Source: Anseranas semipalmata (taxonomy: Eukaryota > Chordata > Aves > Anseriformes > Anseranatidae). From it: 64,000 nucleotides of DNA. Position 1 is the first letter of the stretch. Every line of letters starts with the position of its first letter. The notes below the pieces were generated by a model. That model was not told the DNA's origin, searched no databases, and saw nothing but the letters and a program-made list of their open reading frames with translations. A program made the position numbers and the translations under genes. Where the stretch lies: contig VXAA01006076.1 in assembly GCA_013399115.1 (NCBI GenBank), positions 441,946 through 505,945 on the forward strand, in the 5' to 3' direction. Positions 24,826-37,190 of this stretch are shown piece after piece.

Positions 24826-26450
24826 TATTTTGCTATATCACCTGCCAGAATTTCAGTATAAGTGTTATGCATGTGTCTTGAACAAGAACAGCAGTAAGCT
24901 GGAGCTCATCAGAAGACCACAGGAAGGAAAAGGAAGTGCACAGTCATTACCTTCTCCACAGAAGCACTTGCAGAGAAAGATTCCTGAAGATTTAACTGGC
25001 AAGTCAGCATATCCTCATAGCCAAAAGGTATCAAAAATCAATGACATGTAACAAAACCAGAACTCAAGATGCTCTATGGACACTGTGTTAACCGTAGATA
25101 ACAATCAAATCAATATACAAAACCCCAATCTAATGCCAGATTGGAACAGCTATAGAAGTATAATGAACTCAAGATGCAGATTTTTATTATTTTTGCCAAT
25201 AGTACAGTTTTAAAGTCCATCAACTCAATTTCTTTTCCTTTAAGCAAAAATATCTGAACCTGAAAATTCAGAAAGGCTTTAAACAGATACAATGGACAGT
25301 TACTAGCCTTGACTTTTACTGAGTGACTATTTCCTGCCCATGAAAATCTCCATTTAACTACTACTACTTTCACTGGAATTTCTCTGCATATTTAATTTAC
25401 TTATAGTATTCATTTTATTTTAGAGCTCTGATCTGTTATTTTTACTTGGATCATAGGAATAACATCAGTGATACCAGTTGTGGCTGCTACCCTACCAACT
25501 TCAGTATCCTGACTCCAACAGTGGCTATGAGATATTCAGAAGAAGATAAACTCATGATTCACCTATCAGATTGTACAATAAGAAGCAAGATAAGACAGGT
25601 GAATTCTCTTCCAATTCCCTCAGCATTCAGCTTACACTCTGGAGCATGAGATCTGCTTACCCTTAACTTCACAGACATATCCACACATTTTATTAAGTCA
25701 TAAAACAAAATCTCCTTTTATATCCAAGCTACTTAATCATCTTGCCAAGAATTTGATTAACTTAAATTCTGGAACAGACAGAGGGGAAAAAAAAAAAAGA
25801 ATACATTAGTAGGAAGACTTTTCCCAAAACTCAAAGTAAATGTAGCAGTAACTCTTCAGTCCACTCTATGTTACATGACACAGTGAGACATATGAAAGGA
25901 GATTTACAGAAAAAAATATCCAAAGCAACACCATAATTCTGTCCCAGAAATAACCCAGGTGGGCCAGAATCAATCAGTGCTTCAAAATAGCTGCCTTTTA
26001 TAGACACAAAATTGGAGGCTGGATCCAGAACAAACCTAAATCTCAGCTTCATAGTGCTGGCTCCCCTCTAGGAAAATAAATAAAACCCCAAAATCTCCTG
26101 CTGTTTTATTTTGAAGTTCATTGAAGCCTTTGAAGTTTGGGTCCATGCTGTAGCCTCCTCATCCAGACCTGTATGCAGGCTTAGAACAGACCTGAATTCC
26201 CTGTGGGCCCATCCACCCCACCTTTCTGCTGTCACAGGCATATTAATTTCATACAGGTGAATCCTTTAGCAAAGTCACCTGACATTAAAAATAGCTAGAT
26301 CTAAGGGTCCAAGACCCTCTTAGCTCAAAGCAAAACTGCCTTTTGTCTATATTAGGTTAGCTCAACTTAATACTTAGGCCACTGTGGGGTTTACTAAGTC
26401 AGCACTGGAAGACCTTTCTGGGCACCAGGCTCCAAACCGAGCCCTATTCT
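24826..26450. other. Non-coding unique sequence
   Basis: No exon, RNA gene or repeat family recognised. Confidence 0.65.
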
Positions 26451-26600
26451 AAACAGACTCTGTGACCCCTAGACAAGTCAGCCTGCATCTCTTGTCCCCC
26501 TCTGCACATGTCTATTTTTGTCTATTTTAAGTTGGAAATACTTCAGGCAGGAACTGCGTCTCACTAAATATTCACATAGCATTAACAGAGCTTTATAATG
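26451..26600 (+). repeat. MIR-type ancient SINE relic with long tail
   Basis: The sequence TGTGACCCCTAGACAAGTCA is close to the MIR TGTGACCTTGGGCAAGTCAC. It is followed by a pyrimidine-rich core and then by TATTTTAAGTTGGAAATACT and GGCAGGAACTGCGTCTCACT. This last part matches a tail common in amniote repeats, of the form TTGTAAGCTCTTTGGGGCAG followed by GGGACTGTCTCTT. The same tail occurs in the opposite orientation at 2498-2584. Confidence 0.55.
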
Positions 26601-28707
26601 TCACTGACATACAAGTATACATCCCGATCAACTGTGTTTCGCTTAATCTGGTTATGCCATGTCAGGTTGTTCCAAATTGGAAAACCAAATTACAGAAAAA
26701 CAAAGCATTCTGCATAGTTCCTGCCTCTGCTTTCACCCAGTTCAATCCACTAGGCCGGTACTGAAGGTTTTGGATTAATCCAAGGCAAGGTCCACACGCA
26801 GATGCCAACAAGTGAGTTAGTTGTGAGACTGACAACAACAATACTACGGCAGGAAGGATTGCTGCAAATGCTGTTCAAACCCAACCAAATACAGGTTACA
26901 CTTTCAGCAAGTGCAGTGTGAGCCTCTTTAGTTTCTGTGCTGTTACCCAGTCAATCTCCTCTCACTGCTGAGGAGACAGTCCTCTGCTCATAACTATCTA
27001 TGGTTATGCCCTTAGTCTAGTCAAATGTAAATTCTGTACAACTTTTTTATTTTCATATTCTTTATAAGTGGTCATTTGGGGGGTTGCTTGATTGGGGTGT
27101 TTTTCTGTTTGTTCACTTTACGTGCAAGCTGGACAGTGTAGAGAGGAAGCGTTTACATTCGAGTCAGAACCTCTTATGTTCCTCTTATATTTAAAGCTGG
27201 ATCACAGTTCAGATGAAACAATACCAACATTTTTAAACTGCCCTCAAAAGATTTTTACTGGAATATCTTCTACACAGTAGCTTTTCTTTGGAAGTTCACC
27301 TTAGGCCAAAATCCCGTAGAAGTGTTTTTTGCAAGAATCAACTGCAGCCCTAAAACAGAGCTCCTTTCTGTACTAAACATAAAATGGGAACCAACAGAAG
27401 TGTTTCTGACTCCACCCCCTCCCTATTTCCTTTGAGCGAATTCAGCACCATGGTTGCATTTCCATCTATTTTGTCTTAATCTGATGTGTAGTGGGAAATT
27501 CAGAAGTATAGTCACCTGTAACCTCCTCCCTTTCCCAAAAGCTGATGCACCTTAGCACATCTTCCATGCATTTTTCAAACCTTTCATGCACCTTTTGGCC
27601 CTCATCTATGGCTCTGGTCTATTGCAAAAGCCTTCACTTGGGCAGTAACTTTCACGCTACTGGTTTTGTAATCTTTAAACTGCTGAACTATATACACTTG
27701 AAATGTCCTTAAGAAAACTCTTTTTTTCCAAATTACATTTATCTTCAGCCACCTCAGAACATTCACCTCCAAATATAAACTTAGCTTAGTAAAACCATAA
27801 ATCGCTGATGTAGTTGTTAGCCTCAGGGACCATTAGTGCAAGTTTCCCAACTCTCTTAAGCATTACCACTCCCGATTAAAAAGAATTTCCGCAAATCAGC
27901 CTGGCTCTCAGATACGTTACAGTACTCAGAGAACTCCTCACCAGGTATATATCACCAATAACACCAAATCCTCACAAATTAACATCAACTGGATATTTCT
28001 GCAGTGAAAGCTTCACCAGCTTTGTATTTCACAAAGATGACAGGCAGAGGAGAGTTGGATAAATCTGCTTCTGGCTGTCTGCTTCATACAGCAGAGTTCT
28101 TTAATCTGCAACAATTTTCTTTATTCCGGTAAATCCGTATGCAGTGCCAGTGAGTGGATTACCAGCCTGGGTTCAGAAGAAGCAATTTTCTTGTGTTATC
28201 ATTTACATAAGTTCAGAGTACATGTAAAATTAACATTGTATTCTCTCCATTCTCCACTCCTAGCTCTACTGTATTTTTTGATAATATTGCATTCATTCTG
28301 CACTGATATGAACGCACCTAGACAAAAGACAGGCTTGCTTCCTTTTCCAAGATTTTCAGCTGATTGTATACTTGCTTGTGCAGGTCTCAAAATAAAAATC
28401 AACAGCTGGGCAAAACAACAAAGCAAATTCAGACGTGTTAAAGACATATTCTCAGTGGCCCTCTATTGAATTGCAGGGGCTACACTCAGTGTAAAGCTCA
28501 TCCTCTTTGTTTGATTTAGCTCTCTTCTTCTTTTAGCAAGCAAGGTGATAAATGATTACGCACAGAATTTTTAATGGCAGTGCTCCTTAATTTCCTCAAG
28601 CCTGGACAACATAAGCTTACAGGTCATGTAATGTGGTTTGCTGCAGCCTTTTGCCCAGATATTTTACATTTCCACTTCTTTATATTTTCCAGATCATGTA
28701 CAAACTT
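26601..28707. other. Non-coding unique sequence
   Basis: No feature recognised. The stretch at about 28500-28640, with words such as AATGATTACG and TTTTTAATGG, has the look of possible regulatory sequence but cannot be supported alone. Confidence 0.6.
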
Positions 28708-28876
28708 AAGCTGACAGCAGCCTTACAAAATATAGCTACTATAGTGTTATCATTTTCTAATATATATGAACACAGGGGCCAAAAAGTTAAATGACTCATA
28801 TAAGATCACACACCATCAGCAGAAAACGGGGTCAGAACTCACAAGATGATTCCAGCCTCCTAGCAACATAGCCCTG
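28708..28876 (-). repeat. MIR-type ancient SINE relic
   Basis: Read on the minus strand, this block follows the MIR core. The plus-strand landmarks are CTGACAGCAGCCTTACAAAA, GTTATCATTTTCTAATATAT, AAAGTTAAATGACTCATATA, AGATCACACACC, then GTCAGAACTCACAAGATGAT and CAGCCTCCTAG. These correspond in order to the complements of the core, the CACTTAACC block, the GTGTGACCTTG block and the 5' region. The copy is heavily diverged but nearly complete. Confidence 0.6.
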
Positions 28877-29103
28877 TCTTTAGCTACGAACTTGGGGCAG
28901 GTTCCAGCCATTTTTGCATCTTTAAAAGGTGACATCAAAATTTGCAACCAAAAGGCTCAAAGGGTTCAAAGCTGGACATGTTTGTTCCAGGTTCTTAAGA
29001 GTACACATCAAATCAGTGCACGATGTGGTAGCAGAATGACTCCAAAGCAATATTAAAGGAAATATAAAGGCAACCTCACAGGGCAAAAAGGTAATATCCC
29101 TAA

Positions 29104-29350
29104 CAGCTCTGTGGTGATCACACCTGGAACACTTCACTCAGCTGTGGAGAACTCATTTCCTGAATGATAACAATCCAGAGGAAGATCACAGGAGAGCCAT
29201 AAAAAATGTTAAGCAAACAGAGAGGGACTGACTTACAAAGAGGAATTAAAAAGAGCTAAGGATGCATCGCCTGACTAAATCCTGAGAAGTGGATGTGACA
29301 ACTGTCTACACGTATTAGAAGAGCATTAGCAAGGGCAAAGAATCATTTCA
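29104..29350 (+). mobile_element. Old CR1-type LINE relic
   Basis: This is a degraded plus-strand CR1-type fragment. The stretch from 29104 translates to a broken form of the conserved ALVRPHLEYCVQLW block, visible here as SHLEHFTQLW. It is followed by an ATCCAGAGGAAGATCACAGG segment matching the VQRRATKMI block, and then by GTGGATGTGACAACTGTCTA, which fits the part before the 3' UTR. Stops and frame changes are frequent. The sequence from about 28925 to 29103 may be the upstream continuation but is too worn to claim. Confidence 0.62.
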
Positions 29351-29399
29351 CAGGGAAGCAAAAGTGAACAACTACACGTAGTAGTAGTAAATTAAAAAT

Positions 29400-32384
29400 T
29401 ATGAAAACATTCATCAAAAAAAAAAATTTTAATAGCAAAATCTCCTAGACTAAGGGGTAGACCTAATAATACTTTTAACCAACACTACCACTTCTCAAAT
29501 TCTGGTCTTTTAAGAATACAAAAACTGTCAGCTGATTCTTGAAAAAAAAAATCTATTTTGAAATTTTTAGTTGAAAATAAGTTTTGAAATCCCCCCTCCT
29601 CCCTCAAATACACTATCCGTAGTTGGAGAGATTTCAGACATCTTTAATCCTGAGGCATTAGAGATATGTCAGGGTCGCTGCTTCTGCACTACCCCAGGAA
29701 TAGGATCCAGCATTTATTTGGGATAGTTTGCAATAAGGGAACTAAGCAACTGAATATTCAGTGTTTTCTGCTTCTCCTCATTTTCTCCAGGAAACAGTGC
29801 AGAAGTGGACCTTGTTGACAGTCCATTGGGATGGGAAAGGCTCCGTCTGCCAAACCTAAGCAAACCCTGTTGCGACAGTTTAAAGAGTCACTGATCCGCT
29901 TGTTCACCCTGCCTTGATGAGTCCTGCCAAAGAGAACAGATATGCTTGTGCCTTAGCCAGTCAGGTTCACTGCACTCCTGTTTTTCACCTGAATAACAGC
30001 ATAATATTTAACTATTAGGCTTTTACTGAGATCTGATTTAGAGTGATCGAGATCAATGGATGAAAAGCACAAGGGAGCCACACGCTTCTTTTATAATGTC
30101 AACTTGTGGTTCCTTTGTCCTAGCAAATACCCTTTTTTGCTATCAAAATTTAATGACAATTTTTAAAGGGTTTTATATGTCTTATTTTATTAAACCTGTG
30201 ATTCTTAAGAAAAGCAGTGGTTTTCTACTCCATGAAATATGTGCACAAACAGTAAGTACATCAACAGCCTATTGCTTGCTGGCCAATTTCCATATAACCT
30301 AATATGGTTAAGAAAACTTTTGCCTGGAGCCCAGAGCCGAGTGCCAAACTTAACAACTCTGCAGTAAGCAGAGTGCCACAGAGCCCTCTGCTTATCCTCA
30401 CTGTAATTTCAATTCAGTGCAGTTACTACCTATCACATGAACTAGACCATAATTGTACTTCTACACAGTTACAAAACACAGACGCTTTTGCTCTCTCTCC
30501 CCTGCCAACAAAGATTAACACTAGCTGCCGTACAAGGCTTTCGGAGATGGAAGCTCCTTGGAGTGCTTCCCTTTTGGGCTAGATATATTAAGGAAATCCT
30601 GGGTTTCCCAAGGATATAAAAGAACATGCACTGTATGAGGCACTCTGGTGTTTATGTAAGCTTCCCAGAAAGAGGATGTTTACATATTCTTGCTCCAATG
30701 CAAGAATACACTTTCTATATCTACAGCTAATGTACACATTAGAGGTTTACCAATATCCAATCTATATGAACTTTCTTGCTACTGCTGCTATTTATGAAAC
30801 TTGACAAGGTGCAGATTGCTTACTTGCTTCCATCTGAGCCCACCGCAAAAATAAACCTTGTCTGCTTGTGTTACATACTTGCATTTCCCTCTTTCAAATT
30901 TCACTGAGCAGCAAGGTTTAGGATTTTTTAAATAGATGAGACAAAAAGGGTGACAAAGCAAATGAATGACATTGTCAAAGTCAGTCTTTAAGTTACACTT
31001 CAGTCCTCTCACTCTCAAATCTAATGCCACTGAAATCATTGTGAAGACTGATAATAGGGATTTGGCAACAGAGGAAAAATGGATCATTGAGCTTATATCA
31101 GCGAAACAAGTTGCTTTAGGCATTAGAGGAACAATGCCACCTTGATTATGCAAAAGGGTTAGACGGCCTCTCCCAGATCATTTCCTATGAGATCATACAC
31201 AGACTTGGAAACAGAGGGGACTGGTTTCAGGAAGTTTGGAAGCCTTTTATGGATTATATTAACAAGGCACAGACTGTTCCCAAAAAGTGATTGTACATCA
31301 AATTCCAGTACTGCCACATGCCCTTGGTTGAAATGACTTGAGCATATATGATAGCACTAACAACCACCAGAAAAGCAGCAACTCTGTCATTCAATCCCTG
31401 GGATTGTTTTTTTTATTATTATTATTTTAAAGAGTACTGCGTATTAATTTTAGTTTTCTAGGTGTGGACAGCATTCAGTAAAAAATGTAGATTTATTAAA
31501 CAATACGCAAAATAATAAAATTCAGCAAAAAATGTTGAAATTAGTAAATGACATGGTAGTTTTGACTAATTTACAATGGGATATTTGTTAGGTTCCCTAA
31601 GCTTTAAAAGATCCTATAGAGTTTAACCACAACTTCATAAAAAGATTGATACCTGTCTTATAGAGGCAGAAAAAAATGCTACACTACAAGATTTTGGAAT
31701 GATACCTGATTAACTATTAGAGGCTCATTTTGATTTTTCCTCTACAGTAAGTAATAATAGAAAAATATGTATCTATACAAAACCACATCAGCATTTGAAA
31801 AAGACCTTTTTTTGTGCTATTTGAGATCTTAGCTAATGGATTTACTGCCAAACACATTTTTCAGTCAGTTTAATTACCATTCTTTCCTCATACAGAAAGT
31901 TAGAAAGCAAGTCAGCAACTGCAGTTCTCTAAGAACTAATGCTGTGCATTTTCTTATTTTCTGAATTTCACATCTAGCTGTTATTGCCCTGGCAATGCAT
32001 ATGAACAAGGCGGGTACATCACACACCACAAGTGCCCTGTGGTTCCAGGCCAACCCATGAGTCCATAAACACACCTCAAAAGCACTAACCCTGTTTGGAA
32101 GCATCAAGGCATTACTAAGGCTCTGCCCTTCAGCCTCTTTAGTGAGGCAGTGCAGGGCTTATGCATCCCTCCTTCAGTTTCACATTAATTCTTCAGTGAT
32201 GTGTAAATTGCATGCTGAGCTTTATAAGGCCTGCAACTGCTAGATGCTGAATTTCACTATGGGAGGCAAATTAATCTGTTAATTAAACTAACATTCATCT
32301 CTTTAGTAGCATTGACATTACCAGGTTTCATTCTTAGTTGAAAGGAATGCAACTTTTTTTAAGCAGCAGCTCTCCAAGAAAAGT
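29400..32384. other. Non-coding unique sequence
   Basis: AT-rich with T/ATT runs at 31408-31430. The 121-codon minus-strand frame at 30788-31153 has no recognisable domain. The block at 32100-32340 is discussed as possible conserved regulatory DNA. Confidence 0.6.
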
Positions 32385-32485
32385 AATAATCTTCCCTTCT
32401 GTTTACAGATGGTGGAAGAGAGGCATGGATAAATGCAGTTATTTGCCCAAACCCAGTTAATTGTTCAACAGCAGAGCCTCCTGTG
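32385..32485 (-). repeat. Possible MIR-type SINE relic
   Basis: TCTGTTTACAGATGGTGGAA, GAGGCATGGATAAATGCAGT, TATTTGCCCAAACCCAGTTA and CAACAGCAGAGCC follow the order of the complement of a MIR core (TTTACAGATGGGGAAACTGA, GAGGCACAGAGA, CTTGCCCAAGGTCACAC). The match is short and imperfect. Confidence 0.45.
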
Positions 32486-34740
32486 CCCCAGGTAAGTGCT
32501 CCTCTCCACCGGGCTGCCCTTTCTCCTACCATCTGCACAGGTCGAATGTGGATATAATCTACATGACTGCTGCTGTGGCTGGAGAATCGAAACATTTAGA
32601 ATAAATATTTCCCTAGTGTCAAACTGCCATTTCTTACTAGAAATAAGACATCTTTGTTCTTCTTGGGAAGGAAGGGAAATAAGAAGCACCTGAGCAGAGG
32701 AATAAAAAATTCACAATACATCAAATACAAGTATTTGCTATTCGCTTAACGATAACTCTGTGTCATAAAGGATGCAACAATTTTAAAGACAGCATTGCCT
32801 TTGCTCAGCTTAGGGAATAATAAACCCTGATGCAACCTCCCAGGAATCCATCCTTAGAGCCTTGCCCATTGCTATTTGTAACTGAATAAATGTTAGAAGG
32901 ATTCACATCTTTTGCCCTGAAAAAACAAGACCTTTGGCCTTAACATTTCTTTGGAAAGTGCTTCAGAGAAGACTGTTACTCTGCAACAATGTTTCCTTCC
33001 ATTAACATTTCCTCTTAAAATATATGGCCCAAAGGAGGAACACTAGACCTCAAATATACCACAAATATGGACAAGTCTGCCTGCAGGCATTTGGAGGCTG
33101 GGAATTTGCCCAAAACGTTATCCTTACAGAATTAACCAGCTCTCTGTTAGCCAGCATAGTTAACAGACTCAAAAATTAATTCCACTTATATGCCTTCACT
33201 GGGACAGCTCACCAACTGCATAATGCATTGTTTTCCACTGCTTAAGGATAAATTATTCCTGAGGACTGAAATTGAAGCCTTTACACTTCTACCTGCAAAT
33301 AAAATGCGTTTGGGAACCAATACTGTCCAACTATCACTTTTAGGTTTCTACTACTCCTGGCTTTAGCCCAGCTCGCCCTATCTCCCCTCGCCCTCATCTC
33401 CTGACACTGGCTGCAATAGCCAGAGCTCAGAAGAGCAAGCAAGTTACAGCTGACCACGCAAACTCCGTATGCTCTCAGGACTCTGACAAAGAGTGAGGGT
33501 GGGAGAGGGCTGTGATGAACTCTAGTTATCACAAAAGGCTGACTAGAAAAGTGGCGTTGAAAGGCAATATGATTCAAAGGCAAGGCTTTGTCTGCTCTTC
33601 ACTCGCTAAGAGCTAATGCAGACACAGCCATCAGTTCTGCCATGTATAGCACCATGACTTCTTGAGATGCTCATAAAACATTGCCTTCATGGGGAAAAAA
33701 AATCAAGATCAGGTCTGTGATACTCCACATCCAAGTCCTTGATGGCGGTCCTGTCACTTCAGAGAGGTCTTCAACAAATTCCACCATAAGGCAGGCTAAC
33801 CATTCAAGGCAAGCCCATTCCTCATCAAGGCTGGCTTCTTCACTTACATTTTAAACCCCTTTTAATTGTTTTCCTTAGTGGTCACTACTGTAACTCTGCA
33901 CTGCTTTACTATTTTTTTTATTTTATTTTTTATTTTAGTTTTTTAAAAAAATGTCCCATCCTTTCAGATCAGTGTGGTAATAAAATTTGCTACACATGAC
34001 GTCCTAACTTCCACCTGTGTAGTTAGATGATGGAGTTCCCTCACTTGGAGCAATTTGCCATAAACAGCAATTATAAAACAAGTATAGCCTGAGAATGTTT
34101 ATTATTATTAACAAGATTCCTATCAAGTGCTGAAACAACAATCTTTTGAAAGGCAAATCTCCTCCCACCCAGCAAGCAGAAATGTTTTACATGTCCCTAT
34201 CAAACTAAAACCAGGACACCTGAAGAATATAGTCACTGGTTTTGCTAACATATTCAGCAATATTACCTTAATGACATATAATAGTCTCCATATTCATAAC
34301 CTTTCACTAGGAGAAAGACAAGTATGGCAGTTGAGCTGAAATAGTTACCTGTGTGTACAACTGATGCATGTGTACAAAGACGACCACACTTACGTTTAAT
34401 GACAAATACAAATGAAAGTTAGTCCTTGCCAAGGGAAGAAATGTTCCTTTCCAAATTCAGGTAGTGTCCAGGGATCACAAGAGCCACAATGTGCAAGGAT
34501 TTCTCTAGCGCTTCAAAAAGCTAGATCATCATGCACATACTTACAATCCTTGACACGCAAAACACCATCAAAAGGAAACATCAAGTTGGAAGACTCCCAC
34601 ATACCCAACCAGTTTCTGACAGTCAATTCAACCAAGGACTACCATAAAGTATCTTTCCAAGGTGCTAAATTAAGCTATATACTAAGCAGCACAGAATGGT
34701 CTCTTTCCACACCAGACCTTGAGTTTTGATGGAAACTAAG
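32486..34740. other. Non-coding unique sequence
   Basis: Contains a consensus donor-like CAGGTAAGT at 32489-32497 with no matching acceptor, and a T-rich run at 33911-33948. Nothing else is supported. Confidence 0.6.
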
Positions 34741-34835
34741 CTAAAACTAATAATAGTAATTCTCATAATAATTAATTGTAATTATTATATAATTATAATA
34801 ATTAATAAGTAATTGCTCATAATAGTAATTGTCAA
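34741..34835. repeat. AT-rich low-complexity block
   Basis: The block is almost pure A and T, made of reiterated TAAT, ATAATT and AATAGTAATT words, and parts of it can self-pair. It is simple low-complexity sequence. Confidence 0.85.
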
Positions 34836-36610
34836 ATAAACAGTAAATACCTCCAGAAAAGAAAAACACACAATATAAGCATTAATAGTATATCTCACCA
34901 GTTACGATGTCCCTGAGCCTGGAAGATGCTGCCTCTTCAGCTCACAAGGGATTTTTTAAGTAACCAAAGGGTTATCACAGGCACTGGAAAGACAGGAGTG
35001 TTTATGGGTGGGAGTGAAAAGGGCATGAGAGGAAGAAGAGCTTTACAGTAAGGATAATTTAGAAAGCAGAAAACCAGATCTTAATCCTTGCTGCAGTTGC
35101 AAGGTACTGTTGTACCACTGACTAAACTGACTTGCAGCTCCTTTATTTTCTCCAGCAACTCCTCCATGACGAAGAAGGAAATCCCAACTGGGAAAGGGTA
35201 GTTCTGCTCTATGCATCTGAAGTCCCATTAAAGGAAAAGAGCGGCTTCCACCTGGCGGGAAAACTACTCCATTCACCTGATCCTGCTGCCATGGCTGTAA
35301 CCCAATCGCAATGGAATGCAATCCTGAGAACACCTTGGGAAGCATCAGCCTCAAAGCTGAGAATTTTAATCGCTGAACTGCAACAATTAATATGGATCCA
35401 AACCTGATTATCCCCTCATGATTCATTTCATAAAAAATATCTGAGGGAATTCCCTGTTTGTTTTGGCTGTAGATCAGCACGGTTCCTGGATTGCTGGCTG
35501 CCTCCACTCAGAGACACAAAAGTGTTTGGTTACTTCTGCACAGCTGCTTGAGTACATTTTTACAATTTTTGGTGGCAGGTTGTTTGCCTTTACCGGTACT
35601 TAGCCACTTTGTGACTGTTAAAGTAATATTACTCCAAGTAATATTACTCCAAGTAATAGCCAGGATTAATAACAACAGCTTGGGTTGTGTGTGTGGTAAG
35701 ACTGGAAATTGCCTCTGAGAGATGCCTCAGCAGGAGGACCAGAGGGCGTTGCTTGGGGAATAGACTCAGAAATCACACATGGAGTGAGATAAACCAGCTG
35801 GGAAACTGTTCCGGGGCTCTAGGGGCTCCCATTCCCTTTCATCTATGAAGGTGGCAAAAAGACAAAACTTCAAGTATCTGTATACCCAAAAGACTGGTAT
35901 CTCAAGGTCCAAAGCAATTTTATGTTTCTGTTAAACTAGGTGGAGAAAGATCTCTTAAAAATGAGCTGGCTTCACAAGCAGCCTTCAATTAGACAAATAC
36001 ACAGTTTACCTTTCTTCTTCTCCACCTAATCAACACAATCAGCATATGTGTTCAAGAGTATTAGGATTAACTAGCTTGAGCAGGAGATTTGACTAAGCTC
36101 TGCAAGACCACCTTAGAAATTATAAGATGCTTCTTTCAGTGATAGAGTGCGTTTTTGCGTCATTTCTTCTTAAGCCCTAAACAGTGGTTGTGTGGGGGGT
36201 TATTTGTCTTAGGGAATTTGGGGGGCTTTGTTTGTAATTCTATATGGCCTGCCAAATGAGGTATTAAGATAGCATGTGATGAAAGGATGAGGGAATCAAA
36301 ATCTCCACAATAAATACAGTACTCTGCTCCACCATGGCTAAACACAACTTGTACCCTTATTGCTTTACAAAAAAACGAAGCATTTTTCTTGGCCCAAGAA
36401 CTGCCAAGGCAGAAAACCACAGCCGTGTCCAGCTGAGGCAGCAGTTCCTGCAAAACACAACTCTGGACCTTCCTAAGATAGCATTGCAGTAAGTGCTGAA
36501 GCACTCCATGCTTTCGGAGGTGCGCCAAATCCAGGATAGCTGGGGAAAGGAATACAGATGTTCTGAGTATTACAGGGGTCCAGGTTCCCAGATTATCTCA
36601 GCCTCAGTAA
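34836..36610. other. Non-coding sequence with tandem repeat
   Basis: Includes the 15-base tandem repeat and a stretch at 35043-35507 that is open on both strands but matches nothing I know. Confidence 0.55.
35622..35658. repeat. 15-base tandem repeat with palindromic unit
   Basis: The unit AGTAATATTACTCCA occurs at 35622-35636 and 35637-35651, with a partial third copy AGTAATA to 35658. The first two copies are identical. The first 12 bases of the unit, AGTAATATTACT, form a perfect palindrome. Confidence 0.95.
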
Positions 36611-36682
36611 AACTCCTATTAAAATCAGTTGAATTCCTATTAAAAGGGAAAAAAAAGCTAACTCCTATTAAAAACAGTTGAA
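36611..36682. repeat. Three-copy interrupted direct repeat
   Basis: The phrase CTCCTATTAAAA(T/A)CAGTTGAA occurs at 36611-36633 and 36660-36682. A shorter middle copy, TTCCTATTAAAA, starts at 36634. The first and last copies differ at one base. An A-rich spacer separates the second and third copies. Confidence 0.92.
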
Positions 36683-37098
36683 TGTGTTAATCCAGAGAAC
36701 AATCTAGATCCATCTTTGCACCAATAAAACACAAAAATACCCCGGTCATTTAAAAAATCCAAGGACTGACATGCCACTCAAGAGTCATGCAGCTTCCCTA
36801 AGTGATCCAGTTCTTTCAAGAAGTAATTCAGCTTTTGTACTACTCACCCTACATAGCTTACTGTAGCCATGAAAAACGGAAATACACTGATTTACATATG
36901 ATGAGGAAAATGAAATCTGAAGGTGCAATATAGCAGAGTAAACAGCATTAACTTCTGGAACTTCCTGGTTGATGAGATATTTGAGAGATAAAGCTCCAGC
37001 AAAGGTGGACATTAGTCTTAATCAGAAGATCTAATTTCCATGGCTTTCATTTAGGCTTGTTTCCTGTGATGCATTAACGTCAACACATCATTCCTAAG

Positions 37099-37190
37099 TG
37101 CCCAGATTCACAAGGTACTTAAGCATGCTCCTAACCAACCAAACAAGATTACTCACCTACTTAAAGTTAGGCACACATTCGTTGAGGCAG
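37099..37190. repeat. Possible relative of the 20.4 kb repeat
   Basis: TGCCCAGATTCACAAGGTAC, TTAAGCATGCTCCTAA, CACCTACTTAAAGTTAGGCA and CGTTGAGGCAGAGCC share the TTAAGCATG and AAAGTTAGGCAC words and the dyad-like arrangement seen at 20389-20460. The similarity is partial, and the family is not named. Confidence 0.35.

Noticed and set aside
32489..32497. Perfect splice donor-like CAGGTAAGT
   Set aside because: Sits at the edge of a SINE relic and has no partner acceptor with an open interval.
34741..34835. Self-pairing AT-rich block as a possible replication origin or attachment region
   Set aside because: Simple TAAT-word low complexity explains it, and no further supporting motif is present.
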